Source of the DNA: Planctomycetaceae bacterium
Lineage (GTDB): Bacteria; Planctomycetota; Planctomycetia; Pirellulales; Pirellulaceae
Length of the DNA stretch: 64,000 nucleotides
Assembly: GCA_002709045.1 (NCBI GenBank)
Contig: PAPJ01000041.1
Location: forward strand, 1-64,000
Direction: 5' to 3'
Positions 54,534 to 63,981 of this stretch are shown one piece after another (the stretch's first letter is position 1; the number at the start of each line of letters is the position of its first letter). The position numbers were made by a program, and so were the translations under genes. Under the pieces are notes generated by a model that ran no database searches, was not told where the DNA came from, and worked only from the letters and a program-made list of their open reading frames with translations.

Positions 54534-57494
54534 ATGTCCAAAGCAAAACGCCCCAACCGTATCTACGGCCGTCAAAAAGACAAGCAAATTCAGGAACTCA
54601 AGCAACATCAGCAAGATAAACGCGATGCTCATATCGAGAAAATGAAAGAAAAGGGGCTTAAACCCGACAGTCGTAGTATCTTCGATTTCGTGGCTGACAA
54701 TAAAAACATTTCATATTCAGTTCTGACCATCATCGCTGTTCTGGCGTTTGTGGTGGGACCGGCATACTATGCAGCAATCCAGGGCGGTCCCACGACCGGT
54801 ACTATTGCCGGAGCCGGTAACGTGTTAGCCAGTTGGGATGGTGGCCAAATCACTCGTGGCGAATATAGCCGCATGAAGGAGGAAGGCCAACGCCTGCAAT
54901 TTTTCTATTCTACGCTTGTTACTAATGCCGTAACTTATAAAACTAAGGATTTCATGCAGGGTAGTACGCCGGACTTCAATGCCTTTCAAGAAGCCCGAAT
55001 GAAGGAGTTACAACTTGCTGACCCCTGGCAAATCGCTGCAGCCCCTAGTGATCCGGTTACCGTCAAATTCCTATCCTCAATTGCATACAAACACGGTATG
55101 GGAATCAAAAACGAAACAATCGTTACCCACATCGACAAATTTCTCTACAAAAATAATACAACTGAACAAATTCGCGCAGCAAAAGAATCAGCGTTTGGTA
55201 AACAGATCACCGTGCAAGAAATTGCTGAAAAGTTAGTTCCGTACATTGCAGCCCGAAAATTGCAACGTCTTGCCGATTCGGGAATCCCGCTAACTCCGAA
55301 TATCTCGGATCGTGCCGTCACCCACAAAATGTTGACCGAGAAACACCAGTTTGAAATTCTCGAAATACCGGTCCTTACTGACGATGTACAAGAACCCACC
55401 AATACTGAACTCGCGAAACATCTAGAAGAACTAAGTGAATTATTCGTTGATGAAACGCGAATGAATCAAATTGGAGAACTTCAGGTAAACAACCAGAAGT
55501 TTCACCCGTTAGGTGTTCGTACACCTCGCAAATTTGGTTATCAATACGTTGCTTTTAATGAAGATGCCTATGACCGACTCGCTCAAGTCCAGCTCGAAGA
55601 AAGTGTTACTGAAGAGCAATTGCGCAACTACTACGAAACCAATATCGAACAATATATTGCTCCGGACGATGTACTCGACCAACTGGAAAAGGAAGCTGAA
55701 GAATCGTCGGATGGAGATGAAACAACTGACAACAAAAGTGAATCATCTGAAGGTGATGACAAAAATCCTGCTGCTGAAGGGGATCCAGCGGATGAACCGG
55801 CTGCAGAAAAACCGGCAGACGGAAACGAATGCTCAGCATTTTTGCAGGAAGAATCCGAGGAGGCTTCTGAAGACAGTTCTGTAGAAGCAGAAGAAGCGGT
55901 AGAAGAATCTCCTGCTGATGATCAAGAAAGTACTGATGAAGAAACTACCGCTAACAGTCTAGAGGGAAGTGATTCACCAGCAGAAGAAGCTGAAGATCTT
56001 TCCGGTCTCGACACGCCTATTCCACTTGAACCTAACGTCATCCCAGAACCTCCAAAAACCTATAAAACTTATGAAGAGGTTGTTGACGAAGTTCGAGATG
56101 CATATATTCGAACCTCGAAATTTGAAAAGAAAAAACAACTGCTGGATGCCGATAAACAGAAACTGACCGACGCCATGAATACCTTCGGTGATGGTGATAG
56201 TGGAAACGGACAGGCACGGTCCATCAGACTCGCTGATGCCGTCGACAAAGATCAACAAGATCCTGCGAAACAGATCAAAGCTGATGCTGAAGTGGAATTA
56301 AACCAAGTCATGGCGGAAATCAACAAAGCCGCAGAGGGTGTTATGACTGAGGTTGCTGATACTGCTGACGGCGAAGATTCTGCTGTGGGCCAACAGCTTG
56401 TACTTGTAGTAAGCGGTAATACAAATCACTCCCTATCCGATGACAAAACAGCGTCTGTAATTTCTGCAGCCTATGGCCAGGCTATTTCCGGACGTAATCC
56501 GGATGCGGCAGATTTCGGTTTACCCTGGGATGACTCAACTCCCTCATGGGTAAAGATGGTGCGTGTTGCTTATCAAGCCCATGGAGGCTCTGGAAGCACG
56601 ACCGATACCGATCTATTTTTGGATAGTGACTTTCTAATTCCTCATGAGACCGATTCTTTCCAGAACACGACTTATATTTTCTGGCAAATCGAACAAACCA
56701 AAGAAACGCCATTTGATGCCGGACTGGAAAACGAAGAGCTGAAAAATAACGTCATTAACAGCTGGAAAACAATGACTGCCCTGACAAATGCACAAGAAGA
56801 AGCAAAATCAAAAGCCGAATCCTACACACCCGGCGAAGAGCAGCCTCTCAAGTCCGTCATCCAGGACATCACTGAAGGTTCCTCTATATACACTACCTTC
56901 CCGACAAGTATGTTCCGACTCTCTCAGTTCAACCTGCAGCAAGGCGGTGTTGAATTAGGTACGCTGCAAAAGTCCGAAGTTGTCACAGAAATGGTCAATG
57001 CGCCTCAACAACCTTCGGCCGAACCGGAGAGTGGCGAACCACAGGATGGGACTGAGGAAACAGAGACTCCCATGCAGATTGAAAGGAAAGAGCTACGTCC
57101 AACTGTCACTATATCTGACATCAGCGATTCTAATAAAATTACGATGTTCTCGGAGATGAAAGTAAACACGGTAGCTTCGTTTCTCGCTCCAACAGGACGC
57201 AAAATTTATATTGTTCGCAAGATCGACTACAGACCATCAAGTGGCGATCCTGCTCTTCCCATGGACTTTTTTGCACCCACTGAGTTTGAACAGCTAGTAC
57301 GATATTTGGCTGATGGCCGCGTTCCTTCGATGGGAGGTATGGGCGGTATCACGATCGGGCCGACTGCTCTGGCCACAGATAATATGTATCGCTCTCAACA
57401 GGGTGGCGGAACAGTGACACAGTTGTCAGGCGGATTTATTGCACTCCTGCAAAAACAATATAACTACGTCAGATCCCAGCAAACCGCTAACTAG
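54534..57494 (+). CDS. SurA/PpiD-like membrane-anchored protein with acidic insert
   Basis: The 986-residue protein has a basic cytoplasmic start, one membrane helix (about 59-82, ISYSVLTIIAVLAFVVGPAYY) and a long periplasmic part. The helix is followed by ASWDGGQITRGEYSRMKEEG, which resembles the SurA/PpiD N-terminal chaperone domain. A Glu/Asp/Ser-rich low-complexity stretch at about bases 55680-56010 interrupts it, near where a parvulin domain might be expected. No clear parvulin motif is seen. A role in folding exported proteins is inferred from topology only. Confidence 0.6.
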   Translation: MSKAKRPNRIYGRQKDKQIQELKQHQQDKRDAHIEKMKEKGLKPDSRSIFDFVADNKNISYSVLTIIAVLAFVVGPAYYAAIQGGPTTGTIAGAGNVLASWDGGQITRGEYSRMKEEGQRLQFFYSTLVTNAVTYKTKDFMQGSTPDFNAFQEARMKELQLADPWQIAAAPSDPVTVKFLSSIAYKHGMGIKNETIVTHIDKFLYKNNTTEQIRAAKESAFGKQITVQEIAEKLVPYIAARKLQRLADSGIPLTPNISDRAVTHKMLTEKHQFEILEIPVLTDDVQEPTNTELAKHLEELSELFVDETRMNQIGELQVNNQKFHPLGVRTPRKFGYQYVAFNEDAYDRLAQVQLEESVTEEQLRNYYETNIEQYIAPDDVLDQLEKEAEESSDGDETTDNKSESSEGDDKNPAAEGDPADEPAAEKPADGNECSAFLQEESEEASEDSSVEAEEAVEESPADDQESTDEETTANSLEGSDSPAEEAEDLSGLDTPIPLEPNVIPEPPKTYKTYEEVVDEVRDAYIRTSKFEKKKQLLDADKQKLTDAMNTFGDGDSGNGQARSIRLADAVDKDQQDPAKQIKADAEVELNQVMAEINKAAEGVMTEVADTADGEDSAVGQQLVLVVSGNTNHSLSDDKTASVISAAYGQAISGRNPDAADFGLPWDDSTPSWVKMVRVAYQAHGGSGSTTDTDLFLDSDFLIPHETDSFQNTTYIFWQIEQTKETPFDAGLENEELKNNVINSWKTMTALTNAQEEAKSKAESYTPGEEQPLKSVIQDITEGSSIYTTFPTSMFRLSQFNLQQGGVELGTLQKSEVVTEMVNAPQQPSAEPESGEPQDGTEETETPMQIERKELRPTVTISDISDSNKITMFSEMKVNTVASFLAPTGRKIYIVRKIDYRPSSGDPALPMDFFAPTEFEQLVRYLADGRVPSMGGMGGITIGPTALATDNMYRSQQGGGTVTQLSGGFIALLQKQYNYVRSQQTAN

Positions 57495-57515
57495 TCGGTT
57501 GAGAATATCCAAGTT

Positions 57516-58106
57516 ATGAACAGCAAGCGAATTTTAATATTGGTTGGCGATTTCGTGGAAGACTACGAAGCGATGGTGCCATTTCAGATGCTGCTAATGG
57601 TTGGCCATCATGTCGACACTTGCTGTCCGGATAAAAATGCGGGGGATACTGTAAAAACCGCCATTCATGACTTCGAAGGTGACCAAACCTACTCAGAAAA
57701 GGTGGGGCACAACTTTGCCATTACTGTCGACTTTGACGATGCGATAAATGGCGAATACGATGCTTTGGTGATTCCCGGTGGACGAGCCCCCGAATACCTA
57801 CGACTCGACCAGCGCGTGCTGGACCTCGTTCGTAGCTATAACAATGCCGGCAAACCCATTGCTGCCATTTGTCATGGCCCTCAAATTCTGGCAGCCGCCG
57901 GTATTCTTAGCGATCGCAGCGTTAGCTGTTATCCTGCCGTTTCACCGGAAGTAAAACTCAGTGGTGGCACCTATGTCGAGACAGCCGAGACGTTCGACAA
58001 TGCACATATCGATGGTAACCTAATCACGGCTCCAGCCTGGCCAGCCCATCCGGCGTGGATTGCCAGCCTGCTTAAAGTACTCGAGCAAGCAGACACTTCA
58101 GAATAA
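57516..58106 (+). CDS. DJ-1/PfpI family protein
   Basis: The 196-residue protein has the nucleophile elbow [10 protein letters not shown] with Cys, plus [17 protein letters not shown] and [16 protein letters not shown]. The match to the PfpI/YhbO-like branch is close, including the Glu of the DFVEDYE block. Activities in the family include glyoxalase, deglycase and peptidase claims. It follows the SurA/PpiD-like gene by 21 bases and is probably co-transcribed. Confidence 0.9.
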   Translation: MNSKRILILVGDFVEDYEAMVPFQMLLMVGHHVDTCCPDKNAGDTVKTAIHDFEGDQTYSEKVGHNFAITVDFDDAINGEYDALVIPGGRAPEYLRLDQRVLDLVRSYNNAGKPIAAICHGPQILAAAGILSDRSVSCYPAVSPEVKLSGGTYVETAETFDNAHIDGNLITAPAWPAHPAWIASLLKVLEQADTSE

Positions 58107-58144
58107 GAGCTTCACGAGTACCACCGCTTATCGAAAGTGATTTC

Positions 58145-58747
58145 ATGGGCAATCCCATCATCCTTACTCTCATTCTGGGAATTATCCTGCTGGTAATTAC
58201 TTTCTATATTATCGCAAACAAAAGCTCCGGAAAAACTTACCCGGCAGATCCAGCTGCCTGGCTTCAGCCACCAGCTCCTGCCGAACCGGAATTACCGCCT
58301 GCTGCAACCACACTGCCTGATTACAGGCAACAGCTCAGCGAATTCGAACAAACTCGTGAACTTCTTGAACAATCCTTCTTTCACGTGTGCAGTGAATCCG
58401 GCCGGCCCCGTGGCCTTCGCTGGAAGAACTGTGATTTCGAAGATGAAATACTTTTTGTGGTAGAGAACCATTCCCTGAATCTGCATGCTTTGGTGCCTGT
58501 CATCATTAGCTTTGAAGCTATCGAAGGTGGTCCTATGGAGGACATGGATGCCGTTGGCAACCTGCGGGTGGGATCAGCGCTATTCGTTCACACGGGCGAG
58601 AACTGGGCAACACGGGGAGACGTGATTTATAATCTTTCGCCGAGTGAAACGTATCAGCATTACCATCAAAATTACACACCATTTGATCCGGCATCTTTAA
58701 CCGTTAGGCCGCCATCGGATGCTGACAACGAAACACTCTTAGAATAG
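58145..58747 (+). CDS. Hypothetical single-pass membrane protein
   Basis: The 200-residue protein has one N-terminal membrane helix (about 5-25), a Pro/Ala-rich linker and a soluble domain with FHVCSESGRPRGLRWKNCDF, VVENHSLNLHALVPVIISFE and NLRVGSALFVHTGENWATRG. Family unknown. It lies between the PfpI-like gene and nfo, all on the plus strand. Confidence 0.7.
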   Translation: MGNPIILTLILGIILLVITFYIIANKSSGKTYPADPAAWLQPPAPAEPELPPAATTLPDYRQQLSEFEQTRELLEQSFFHVCSESGRPRGLRWKNCDFEDEILFVVENHSLNLHALVPVIISFEAIEGGPMEDMDAVGNLRVGSALFVHTGENWATRGDVIYNLSPSETYQHYHQNYTPFDPASLTVRPPSDADNETLLE

Positions 58748-58758
58748 AAAGCAGGTTC

Positions 58759-59628
58759 ATGGCAATTCTTGGTGCGCATATATCGATGGCAGGAGGCTAT
58801 TACAAAGCCATAGCCCGTGGTGTGCAGGAAACCTGCGAGTGCGTTCAGCTTTTTACGAAAAATAATAATCAGTGGAAAGCCAAGCTAATCACCAATGACG
58901 ATGTCGCCCTTTTTCGTGAACAGATAGAGACGCACGATATTGTTCACACATTATCTCATGCTTCCTATCTCATCAACATGGGTTCTCCCAAGGACGAATT
59001 ATGGAAGAAGTCTGTCGATGCATTCATTATTGAATTACAACGTGCAGATCAATTAGGCATTCCCTATGTTGTCGTTCATCCGGGATCCTTTACCACCAGC
59101 ACCGAGGCGGAGGGCATTAGCCGTATCGCTGAGGCACTTAATGAGGTGCACCGCCAAACCAAAGGAATCGCCTGTCAGTGTCTTCTGGAAACGACCGCCG
59201 GTCAGGGCACCAATCTCGGATGGAAGTTTGAACAACTTGCAGAAATTCTTGAGCAGTGCCGGAATCCTGATCTGATTGGTATCTGTGCCGACACGTGTCA
59301 CATGTTTGCTGCCGGATATAATCTATGTAAAGAAACCGCTTACCACGCCACGTGGAAAGAATTTGATAAACTTATCGGTCTCAACAAAATGAAGGCCTTT
59401 CATCTCAATGATAGTAAAAAAGAATTTGCAAGTCGCAAAGACCGACACGAACACATCGGCCGAGGTCACATGGGGATCGCTCCTTTTCGATTCCTTGTAA
59501 ATGATCCTCGTTTTGCCGGAATTCCCATGTATTTAGAAACGGCTAAAGGCGACGCCGAAGATGAACATAAAGGGATGAGTTGGGATGCGGCTAATCTCAA
59601 AGTACTGCGCGGACTCATCGAGCAATAA
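58759..59628 (+). CDS. nfo: Endonuclease IV
   Basis: The 289-residue TIM-barrel protein has GAHISMAGGYYKAI, VVVHPGSFTT, CLLETTAGQGTNLG, CADTCHMFAAGY, FHLNDSKKEF and RHEHIGRGHMG, which are the family signatures and zinc ligands. It cuts at abasic sites and 3' blocked ends in DNA repair. The start 11 bases after the previous stop has AAGCAGG before it. Confidence 0.95.
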   Translation: MAILGAHISMAGGYYKAIARGVQETCECVQLFTKNNNQWKAKLITNDDVALFREQIETHDIVHTLSHASYLINMGSPKDELWKKSVDAFIIELQRADQLGIPYVVVHPGSFTTSTEAEGISRIAEALNEVHRQTKGIACQCLLETTAGQGTNLGWKFEQLAEILEQCRNPDLIGICADTCHMFAAGYNLCKETAYHATWKEFDKLIGLNKMKAFHLNDSKKEFASRKDRHEHIGRGHMGIAPFRFLVNDPRFAGIPMYLETAKGDAEDEHKGMSWDAANLKVLRGLIEQ

Positions 59629-59715
59629 TTTATTGCTTCACGACCACGTTCTGATTTCTATAATTTGAATAGCTACACTAACACCGTTTTTACAAACGCC
59701 TCAGCGGGGTGCAAT

Positions 59716-60009
59716 ATGCCGAGTTCAGCCAAAGTCGCTACGTTCTTCAGTCAAACTGAAGCTCTAATAGCCGCGGAATATCTAAGAGGTAACGGAATCG
59801 TTGCCACGGTGATGGGCGATGATGCCGGCGGAGCATTCTCCGGTCTCACCTTAAGTAAAGGATTTGAGATATACGTACCACAAGCAGACGAAGCCATCGC
59901 CATTGAATTACTGGAAAATCCCCCGGCCGATCAGGGACAAACTTCCAATGACGAGACTGTTGACCCTGACACTTCTGACAACTCGGAAATCAATCAAGAC
60001 GAATACTAA
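59716..60009 (+). CDS. DUF2007-like small protein
   Basis: The ATG at 59716 is preferred to an upstream TTG at 59665. The 97-residue protein has VATFFSQTEALIAAEYLRGNG and KGFEIYVPQADEAIAIELLE, which fit the DUF2007 (putative signal-transducing) fold, followed by an acidic tail. Function unknown. It overlaps the convergent permease gene by 20 bases. Confidence 0.7.
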   Translation: MPSSAKVATFFSQTEALIAAEYLRGNGIVATVMGDDAGGAFSGLTLSKGFEIYVPQADEAIAIELLENPPADQGQTSNDETVDPDTSDNSEINQDEY

Positions 60010-61504
60010 TCTCGTCCGCTTCTTCGTGATTGAAGCGATGTTCGGCAGACTTTCCATCGGACTTTGTGACCGCGATCACCCATGTACGCGAATCATCTTC
60101 CCGCACCCCAACAGTGACTCTGTCACCAACAGAGACCGGATCCACAATTAACTTTCCGACTCTTACCACTTCACCAGTGTGTCCTTCACGCAGAATAGCC
60201 AGAGTCATGATCTCACCGGAAACAAGATGCTCAAAGTCTTCAGGTATTTCCGACCCATGAGGATCCGTTAAAGGATGCCCCAGCTTATCATCGAGATAGT
60301 CCACCGCGTCTTCGTCATGTAAGTGTTCCAACACATGCGCTCTCTGATGCAGTTCCTCTTCTGCAACTCCCAGGTGCTGCAGATAAGTTTCCCACAGACG
60401 GTGCGCTCGCAATAACCGACGTGCCTGTTTACGACCTTCCTGAGTAAACGAAACTATGCCCTGTTCGAAGCAAAGCCATTCTTTCTTGACCATGGAATTA
60501 ACTGCTTTGCGAATAGCATCTGCTTTATATTGAGTGTGGGTCACCAAATCGTCGATACCACAACGCTCCTGCTGGGCCCGCAGAATAACGCCCAGGATAT
60601 CTTCTACTACTTGCTGGGGAATTGCCCTGAAGCGTCGCTGAACATCCGCCAGCAGACCGTAACGCGGTGCGACCAAAAACACTAACAGGAATTGAGCCGT
60701 GAGTACGACCACGATCATCGCGCCGGGTGCGACATTATAATTCTCCGAAAGAATGTATCCCACGAGAAACCCCGTCCAGCCAAACACGACCGATACCCAG
60801 AGCATATTCTTTAGCCGGTCACACAGCAGGTAGGCCGTCGCACCAGGTGCGATGAGCAATCCAACTACCTGGATAACTCCCACTACCTGCACCCCTGTAA
60901 CGACCACCATCGCGGTACAGGTTGTAAGCATGTAGTCGAGCAGAATGACATTCATTCCCAGAGAAGCCGCCATCACTCTGTCGAATGTAACCAATTGCAG
61001 ACTTCGAAACATTAAGACAATGAACGACAGGACGACTACCGTTACGATTGCCATCATCCATAAGTCCTGATCGCTGACACCCAGTAACTGCCCAACAATA
61101 AAATGCAACAGGTCAATATGAACGTACTGGCTAAAGAGCGAAACTAACACTCCACCAAAAGCGAAGATACCGGTATACATAATACCGATCACGGCATCCT
61201 CTTTAACGCGGGAGAAGCGGGATACGAATCCTATCATCGCGACCGTGATAATTCCCGAGATGATTGAACCGATCAACATTGCCGGTGCGTGGGCTTCTTT
61301 ACCGAAGACAAGTTTCATAAACAGATAACCGACGACCACACCGGCCAGCATCGAGTGTGCCAGCGCATCTGCCAGGAATGATGTACGCTTAAGCACAATA
61401 AAGCAGCCGATCGCGCTACAAACTGTCGTTACCAGCAAACCTGTAATCAAAGCTTTAAACAAGTGAGGACTTACAAAGTAGACGTCCACGAGCCAGTCGT
61501 ACAT
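59990..61504 (-). CDS. Metal ABC transporter permease fused to DtxR/MntR-like regulator
   Basis: The 504-residue protein has two parts. Residues 1 to about 280 are an ABC-3 family permease with about eight membrane helices (SFLADALAHSMLAGVVVGY, VVGVIQVVGLLIAPGATAYL). Residues about 297-365 form a winged helix (VVEDILGVILRAQQERCGI, KADAIRKAVNSMVKKEWL). Residues about 366-420 match the DtxR dimer/metal domain (LRAHRLWETYLQHLGV, RAHVLEHLHDEDA), with His368, His390, Glu393 and His394 at positions like the MntR/DtxR metal ligands. An SH3/FeoA-like domain closes it (427-504). In treponemes the related TroR is a separate gene. The ATG overlaps the ATPase stop by one base. Confidence 0.9.
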   Translation of the reverse strand: MYDWLVDVYFVSPHLFKALITGLLVTTVCSAIGCFIVLKRTSFLADALAHSMLAGVVVGYLFMKLVFGKEAHAPAMLIGSIISGIITVAMIGFVSRFSRVKEDAVIGIMYTGIFAFGGVLVSLFSQYVHIDLLHFIVGQLLGVSDQDLWMMAIVTVVVLSFIVLMFRSLQLVTFDRVMAASLGMNVILLDYMLTTCTAMVVVTGVQVVGVIQVVGLLIAPGATAYLLCDRLKNMLWVSVVFGWTGFLVGYILSENYNVAPGAMIVVVLTAQFLLVFLVAPRYGLLADVQRRFRAIPQQVVEDILGVILRAQQERCGIDDLVTHTQYKADAIRKAVNSMVKKEWLCFEQGIVSFTQEGRKQARRLLRAHRLWETYLQHLGVAEEELHQRAHVLEHLHDEDAVDYLDDKLGHPLTDPHGSEIPEDFEHLVSGEIMTLAILREGHTGEVVRVGKLIVDPVSVGDRVTVGVREDDSRTWVIAVTKSDGKSAEHRFNHEEADEISIRLD

Positions 61505-62274
61505 TATTGACCAACCTCTCTGGAACGACCGCTCTGCAGGTTGGCAAAGATTCGTAAAGTACCTTCATAGACTTCACTTAACAATTCGGGGTGCAATACG
61601 TGTTCTGGAGGTCCATAAGCGAACAGACGCTGCTTGAGAAGCACCAGCGAATCAAAGTATTCCGATGCCGTTGCCAAATCGTGATGAACGACCACCAGCG
61701 TACGTCCTGTTTCACGCGTCGATTCGAGAACATCGAGAATCGCCTTTTCCGTCGCTGCATCCACTCCGGCAAAGGGCTCATCGAGTAAGAGGATATCTCC
61801 GCCCTGAGCTATAGCTCGCGCCATAAAGACGCGTTGCTGCTGGCCGCCGGACAACTGACCAATCTGTCGATTTCGAAAGTCCCCCATGCGAACCTGTTCC
61901 AAAGCATGATCTGCAATATCGCGATCTTCAGCCGAAAGTTCTTTCCACCAGGACTGCTTTCCATAACGCCCCATCAAAGCTACTTCCCGAACGGTAATCG
62001 GGAAGTCCCAGTCGACACTACCGCGCTGAGGTACATAGGCCACCCGACCTTTCGCTTTCTCCGCATCTTCACCAAACAGTAGGACATCCCCAAAATCGGG
62101 TTTGACAAAACCAAGCAGTGATTTAATCAGGGTTGATTTACCAGAACCATTAGGACCGATAATTCCGATCAACTGTCCCGCGTCGATCGCCAATGACACG
62201 TCCAGCAATGCGGGTACCGGACCGTAGCTGACGGTCAGATTCTTTACTTCGATGGCTGGTAAACTCTGGTTCAT
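61504..62274 (-). CDS. Metal ABC transporter ATP-binding protein
   Basis: The 256-residue ATPase has Walker A GPNGSGKSTLIKSL, signature LSGGQQQRVFMARAIAQ, Walker B ILLLDEPFAGVD and a His switch in VVVHHDLATASEYF. PQRGSVDWDFPITVREV, the Q-loop block, is typical of the manganese/zinc/iron group. It energises import together with the fused permease. The start is 20 bases after the His-tailed protein gene. Confidence 0.95.
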   Translation of the reverse strand: MNQSLPAIEVKNLTVSYGPVPALLDVSLAIDAGQLIGIIGPNGSGKSTLIKSLLGFVKPDFGDVLLFGEDAEKAKGRVAYVPQRGSVDWDFPITVREVALMGRYGKQSWWKELSAEDRDIADHALEQVRMGDFRNRQIGQLSGGQQQRVFMARAIAQGGDILLLDEPFAGVDAATEKAILDVLESTRETGRTLVVVHHDLATASEYFDSLVLLKQRLFAYGPPEHVLHPELLSEVYEGTLRIFANLQSGRSREVGQ

Positions 62275-62294
62275 CGCTTCCGGCTTATGTAAGT

Positions 62295-62960
62295 TCAGTG
62301 ATCATGATCATGGTCGCTGTCAGGATTGCTGGCAGGCATGTCATTGGCGGGTAAATCAATCACAATACTGCTGCTAATGCTCTCACCAGGCTCCGACCAT
62401 ACGGTCTTTTCGATCAGTACCGTATCACCATCAAAAACACGTACTCGAATCGCTTTGGCCCCGAACTGAGCACCGGAGTCAGACTCGCCGAATTCATTAC
62501 GTTCTATCGGAAGCCCAAACTCATCCGTCAAAGAATCAGTCGTCTGAACACCCGCTTCGGCAAACTCATCCTCTTTTGCGAATCCTGCATCCTGCTGACT
62601 ATCAGCAGTACCTACCTGAATGAATAACTCATTCAATCCAACGATTAAGCCTTCCACCGGGTGAATTCTTAACGGGATTCCAGCAGGTAGCGAATCAGTT
62701 TGCTCCAGCAAATCCCTTCCGTCCAGACGGATTAGTATCGCTGTTGGATCAAACGCATCGCCTTTAGCCTCAAACGACAATGTGACCTCTATCGCATAGT
62801 CACCTGTCGCTGCCGTGGTCACGAATTCCGTAACGTCACCTTTGGGTAAAGTATTGACAAACAACTGATAACCACCCACTAAAACACAAACGGAAACGCT
62901 TATGAGCAAAGCAAGTATCGGTCGTACCGGTAAGTTACCAGTGTTTGATTTAGATTCCAC
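62295..62960 (-). CDS. Membrane-anchored protein with His/Asp tail in metal operon
   Basis: The 221-residue protein has one N-terminal membrane helix (about 14-34, ILALLISVSVCVLVGGYQLF) and a beta-rich outer domain, then ends in SDHDHDH, which could bind metal. No known family is recognised. It sits between the binding protein gene (26 bases) and the ATPase gene (20 bases), so it is part of the operon. It may buffer or hand over the metal ion; this is inference. Confidence 0.7.
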   Translation of the reverse strand: MESKSNTGNLPVRPILALLISVSVCVLVGGYQLFVNTLPKGDVTEFVTTAATGDYAIEVTLSFEAKGDAFDPTAILIRLDGRDLLEQTDSLPAGIPLRIHPVEGLIVGLNELFIQVGTADSQQDAGFAKEDEFAEAGVQTTDSLTDEFGLPIERNEFGESDSGAQFGAKAIRVRVFDGDTVLIEKTVWSEPGESISSSIVIDLPANDMPASNPDSDHDHDH

Positions 62961-62986
62961 GGTAAATATCGTTTAAGGACTAGCTC

Positions 62987-63895
62987 TTATTTCAGGCCGC
63001 CGACAATCTTGATCACGTTTTCACGCATCATGCCAAAATATTTCTCAGCGACTGAGCCGACAGGCCCCATTGAGTCAGCATAGAGTGCACCGGCAACAGT
63101 CACACCCGCGTCTCTGGCAATCTGCCTTACAACTTCCGGGTTTACCGATGTTTCCACAAAAATAGCTTTGACTTTATAGCTTCTAATGGATTCCACCACT
63201 TCAGCCCGACGCTGAGGCGTAATTCCAGCTCCAATTTCATCACCGGTACTCCAACCAGCCGGAGCAGCACTTTCAAAACCATAAGCTGTCGCGAAGTACT
63301 GGAATGCATCATGATGACTTATTAGCACCCTCTTGGCACGAGGGATCTTGTTCACTTCCCGCTGAATCCACGAATGCAGACTACGCAGTTGAGTCACGTA
63401 ATAATCTGCACGCGCGTCATACTCACCTGCGTGTTGCGGATCGATCTTCTTCAGACCTTCCGTGATATTCCGGACATAAATCGCTGCATTGATGGGGCTT
63501 AACCAGGCGTGCGGATCTTCAACGATAGTTCCATCTTCGTCGAAATCTAACGGTTTAACTCCAGTGACACAGGTCACTAATGGTTTATTTGCATCTTTAG
63601 CCAGATTGAGCATCCAGTCATGCCCTTCGAGGTGCCAACCATTCTGAATGCAAATATCAGCCTGGGCAACCATCCGACTGTCACCAGGCTTTATTTCATA
63701 GGTGTGGGGATCCTGCCCAGGTGCCAATACGCAATCCACTTGCCATCGATCACCTCCGATTTCCCGAGTGAAATCGGCGACCTGTGTAGTACTACATATA
63801 GCGCGAAACTTTTTTTCTTCATCTTGCTGTCCAAAAACCGGAGCAGCAATTGTCAGCATTGCAGTCAGGCTTAACAGTAATTTTCGTCGAGTCAT
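62987..63895 (-). CDS. Metal ABC transporter substrate-binding protein (TroA/ZnuA-like)
   Basis: The 302-residue protein has a signal peptide ending near PVFGQ. Likely metal ligands are His in GQDPHTYEIKPGD, His in EDPHAWLSPINA, His in VLISHHDAFQYFATAYGF and Asp in LYADSMGPVG, as in TroA. No His-rich loop, common in ZnuA, is present. TroA-like proteins bind manganese or zinc; the DtxR-type regulator fused to the permease favours manganese or iron, but this is not decisive. It is the first gene of the operon in the window. Confidence 0.93.
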   Translation of the reverse strand: MTRRKLLLSLTAMLTIAAPVFGQQDEEKKFRAICSTTQVADFTREIGGDRWQVDCVLAPGQDPHTYEIKPGDSRMVAQADICIQNGWHLEGHDWMLNLAKDANKPLVTCVTGVKPLDFDEDGTIVEDPHAWLSPINAAIYVRNITEGLKKIDPQHAGEYDARADYYVTQLRSLHSWIQREVNKIPRAKRVLISHHDAFQYFATAYGFESAAPAGWSTGDEIGAGITPQRRAEVVESIRSYKVKAIFVETSVNPEVVRQIARDAGVTVAGALYADSMGPVGSVAEKYFGMMRENVIKIVGGLK

Positions 63896-63942
63896 TTTGA
63901 ACTAAATCTTTCTGGAGAATATTATTTCAATTCGTTTAAAAT

Positions 63943-63981
63943 AAAAAAAAACAGTATTTTTGACCAGTCAAAAGATACTGT
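63943..63981 (-). terminator. Inverted repeat with T tract upstream of metal operon
   Basis: On the minus strand ACAGTAT and TTTTGAC pair with GTCAAAA and ATACTGT around TG, with one bulged C, and about nine T residues follow. It could be the terminator of a gene beyond the right edge, or an attenuator or operator of the metal operon, since TTTTGACTGGTCAAAA is a perfect 7-base palindrome around two bases. Confidence 0.5.
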
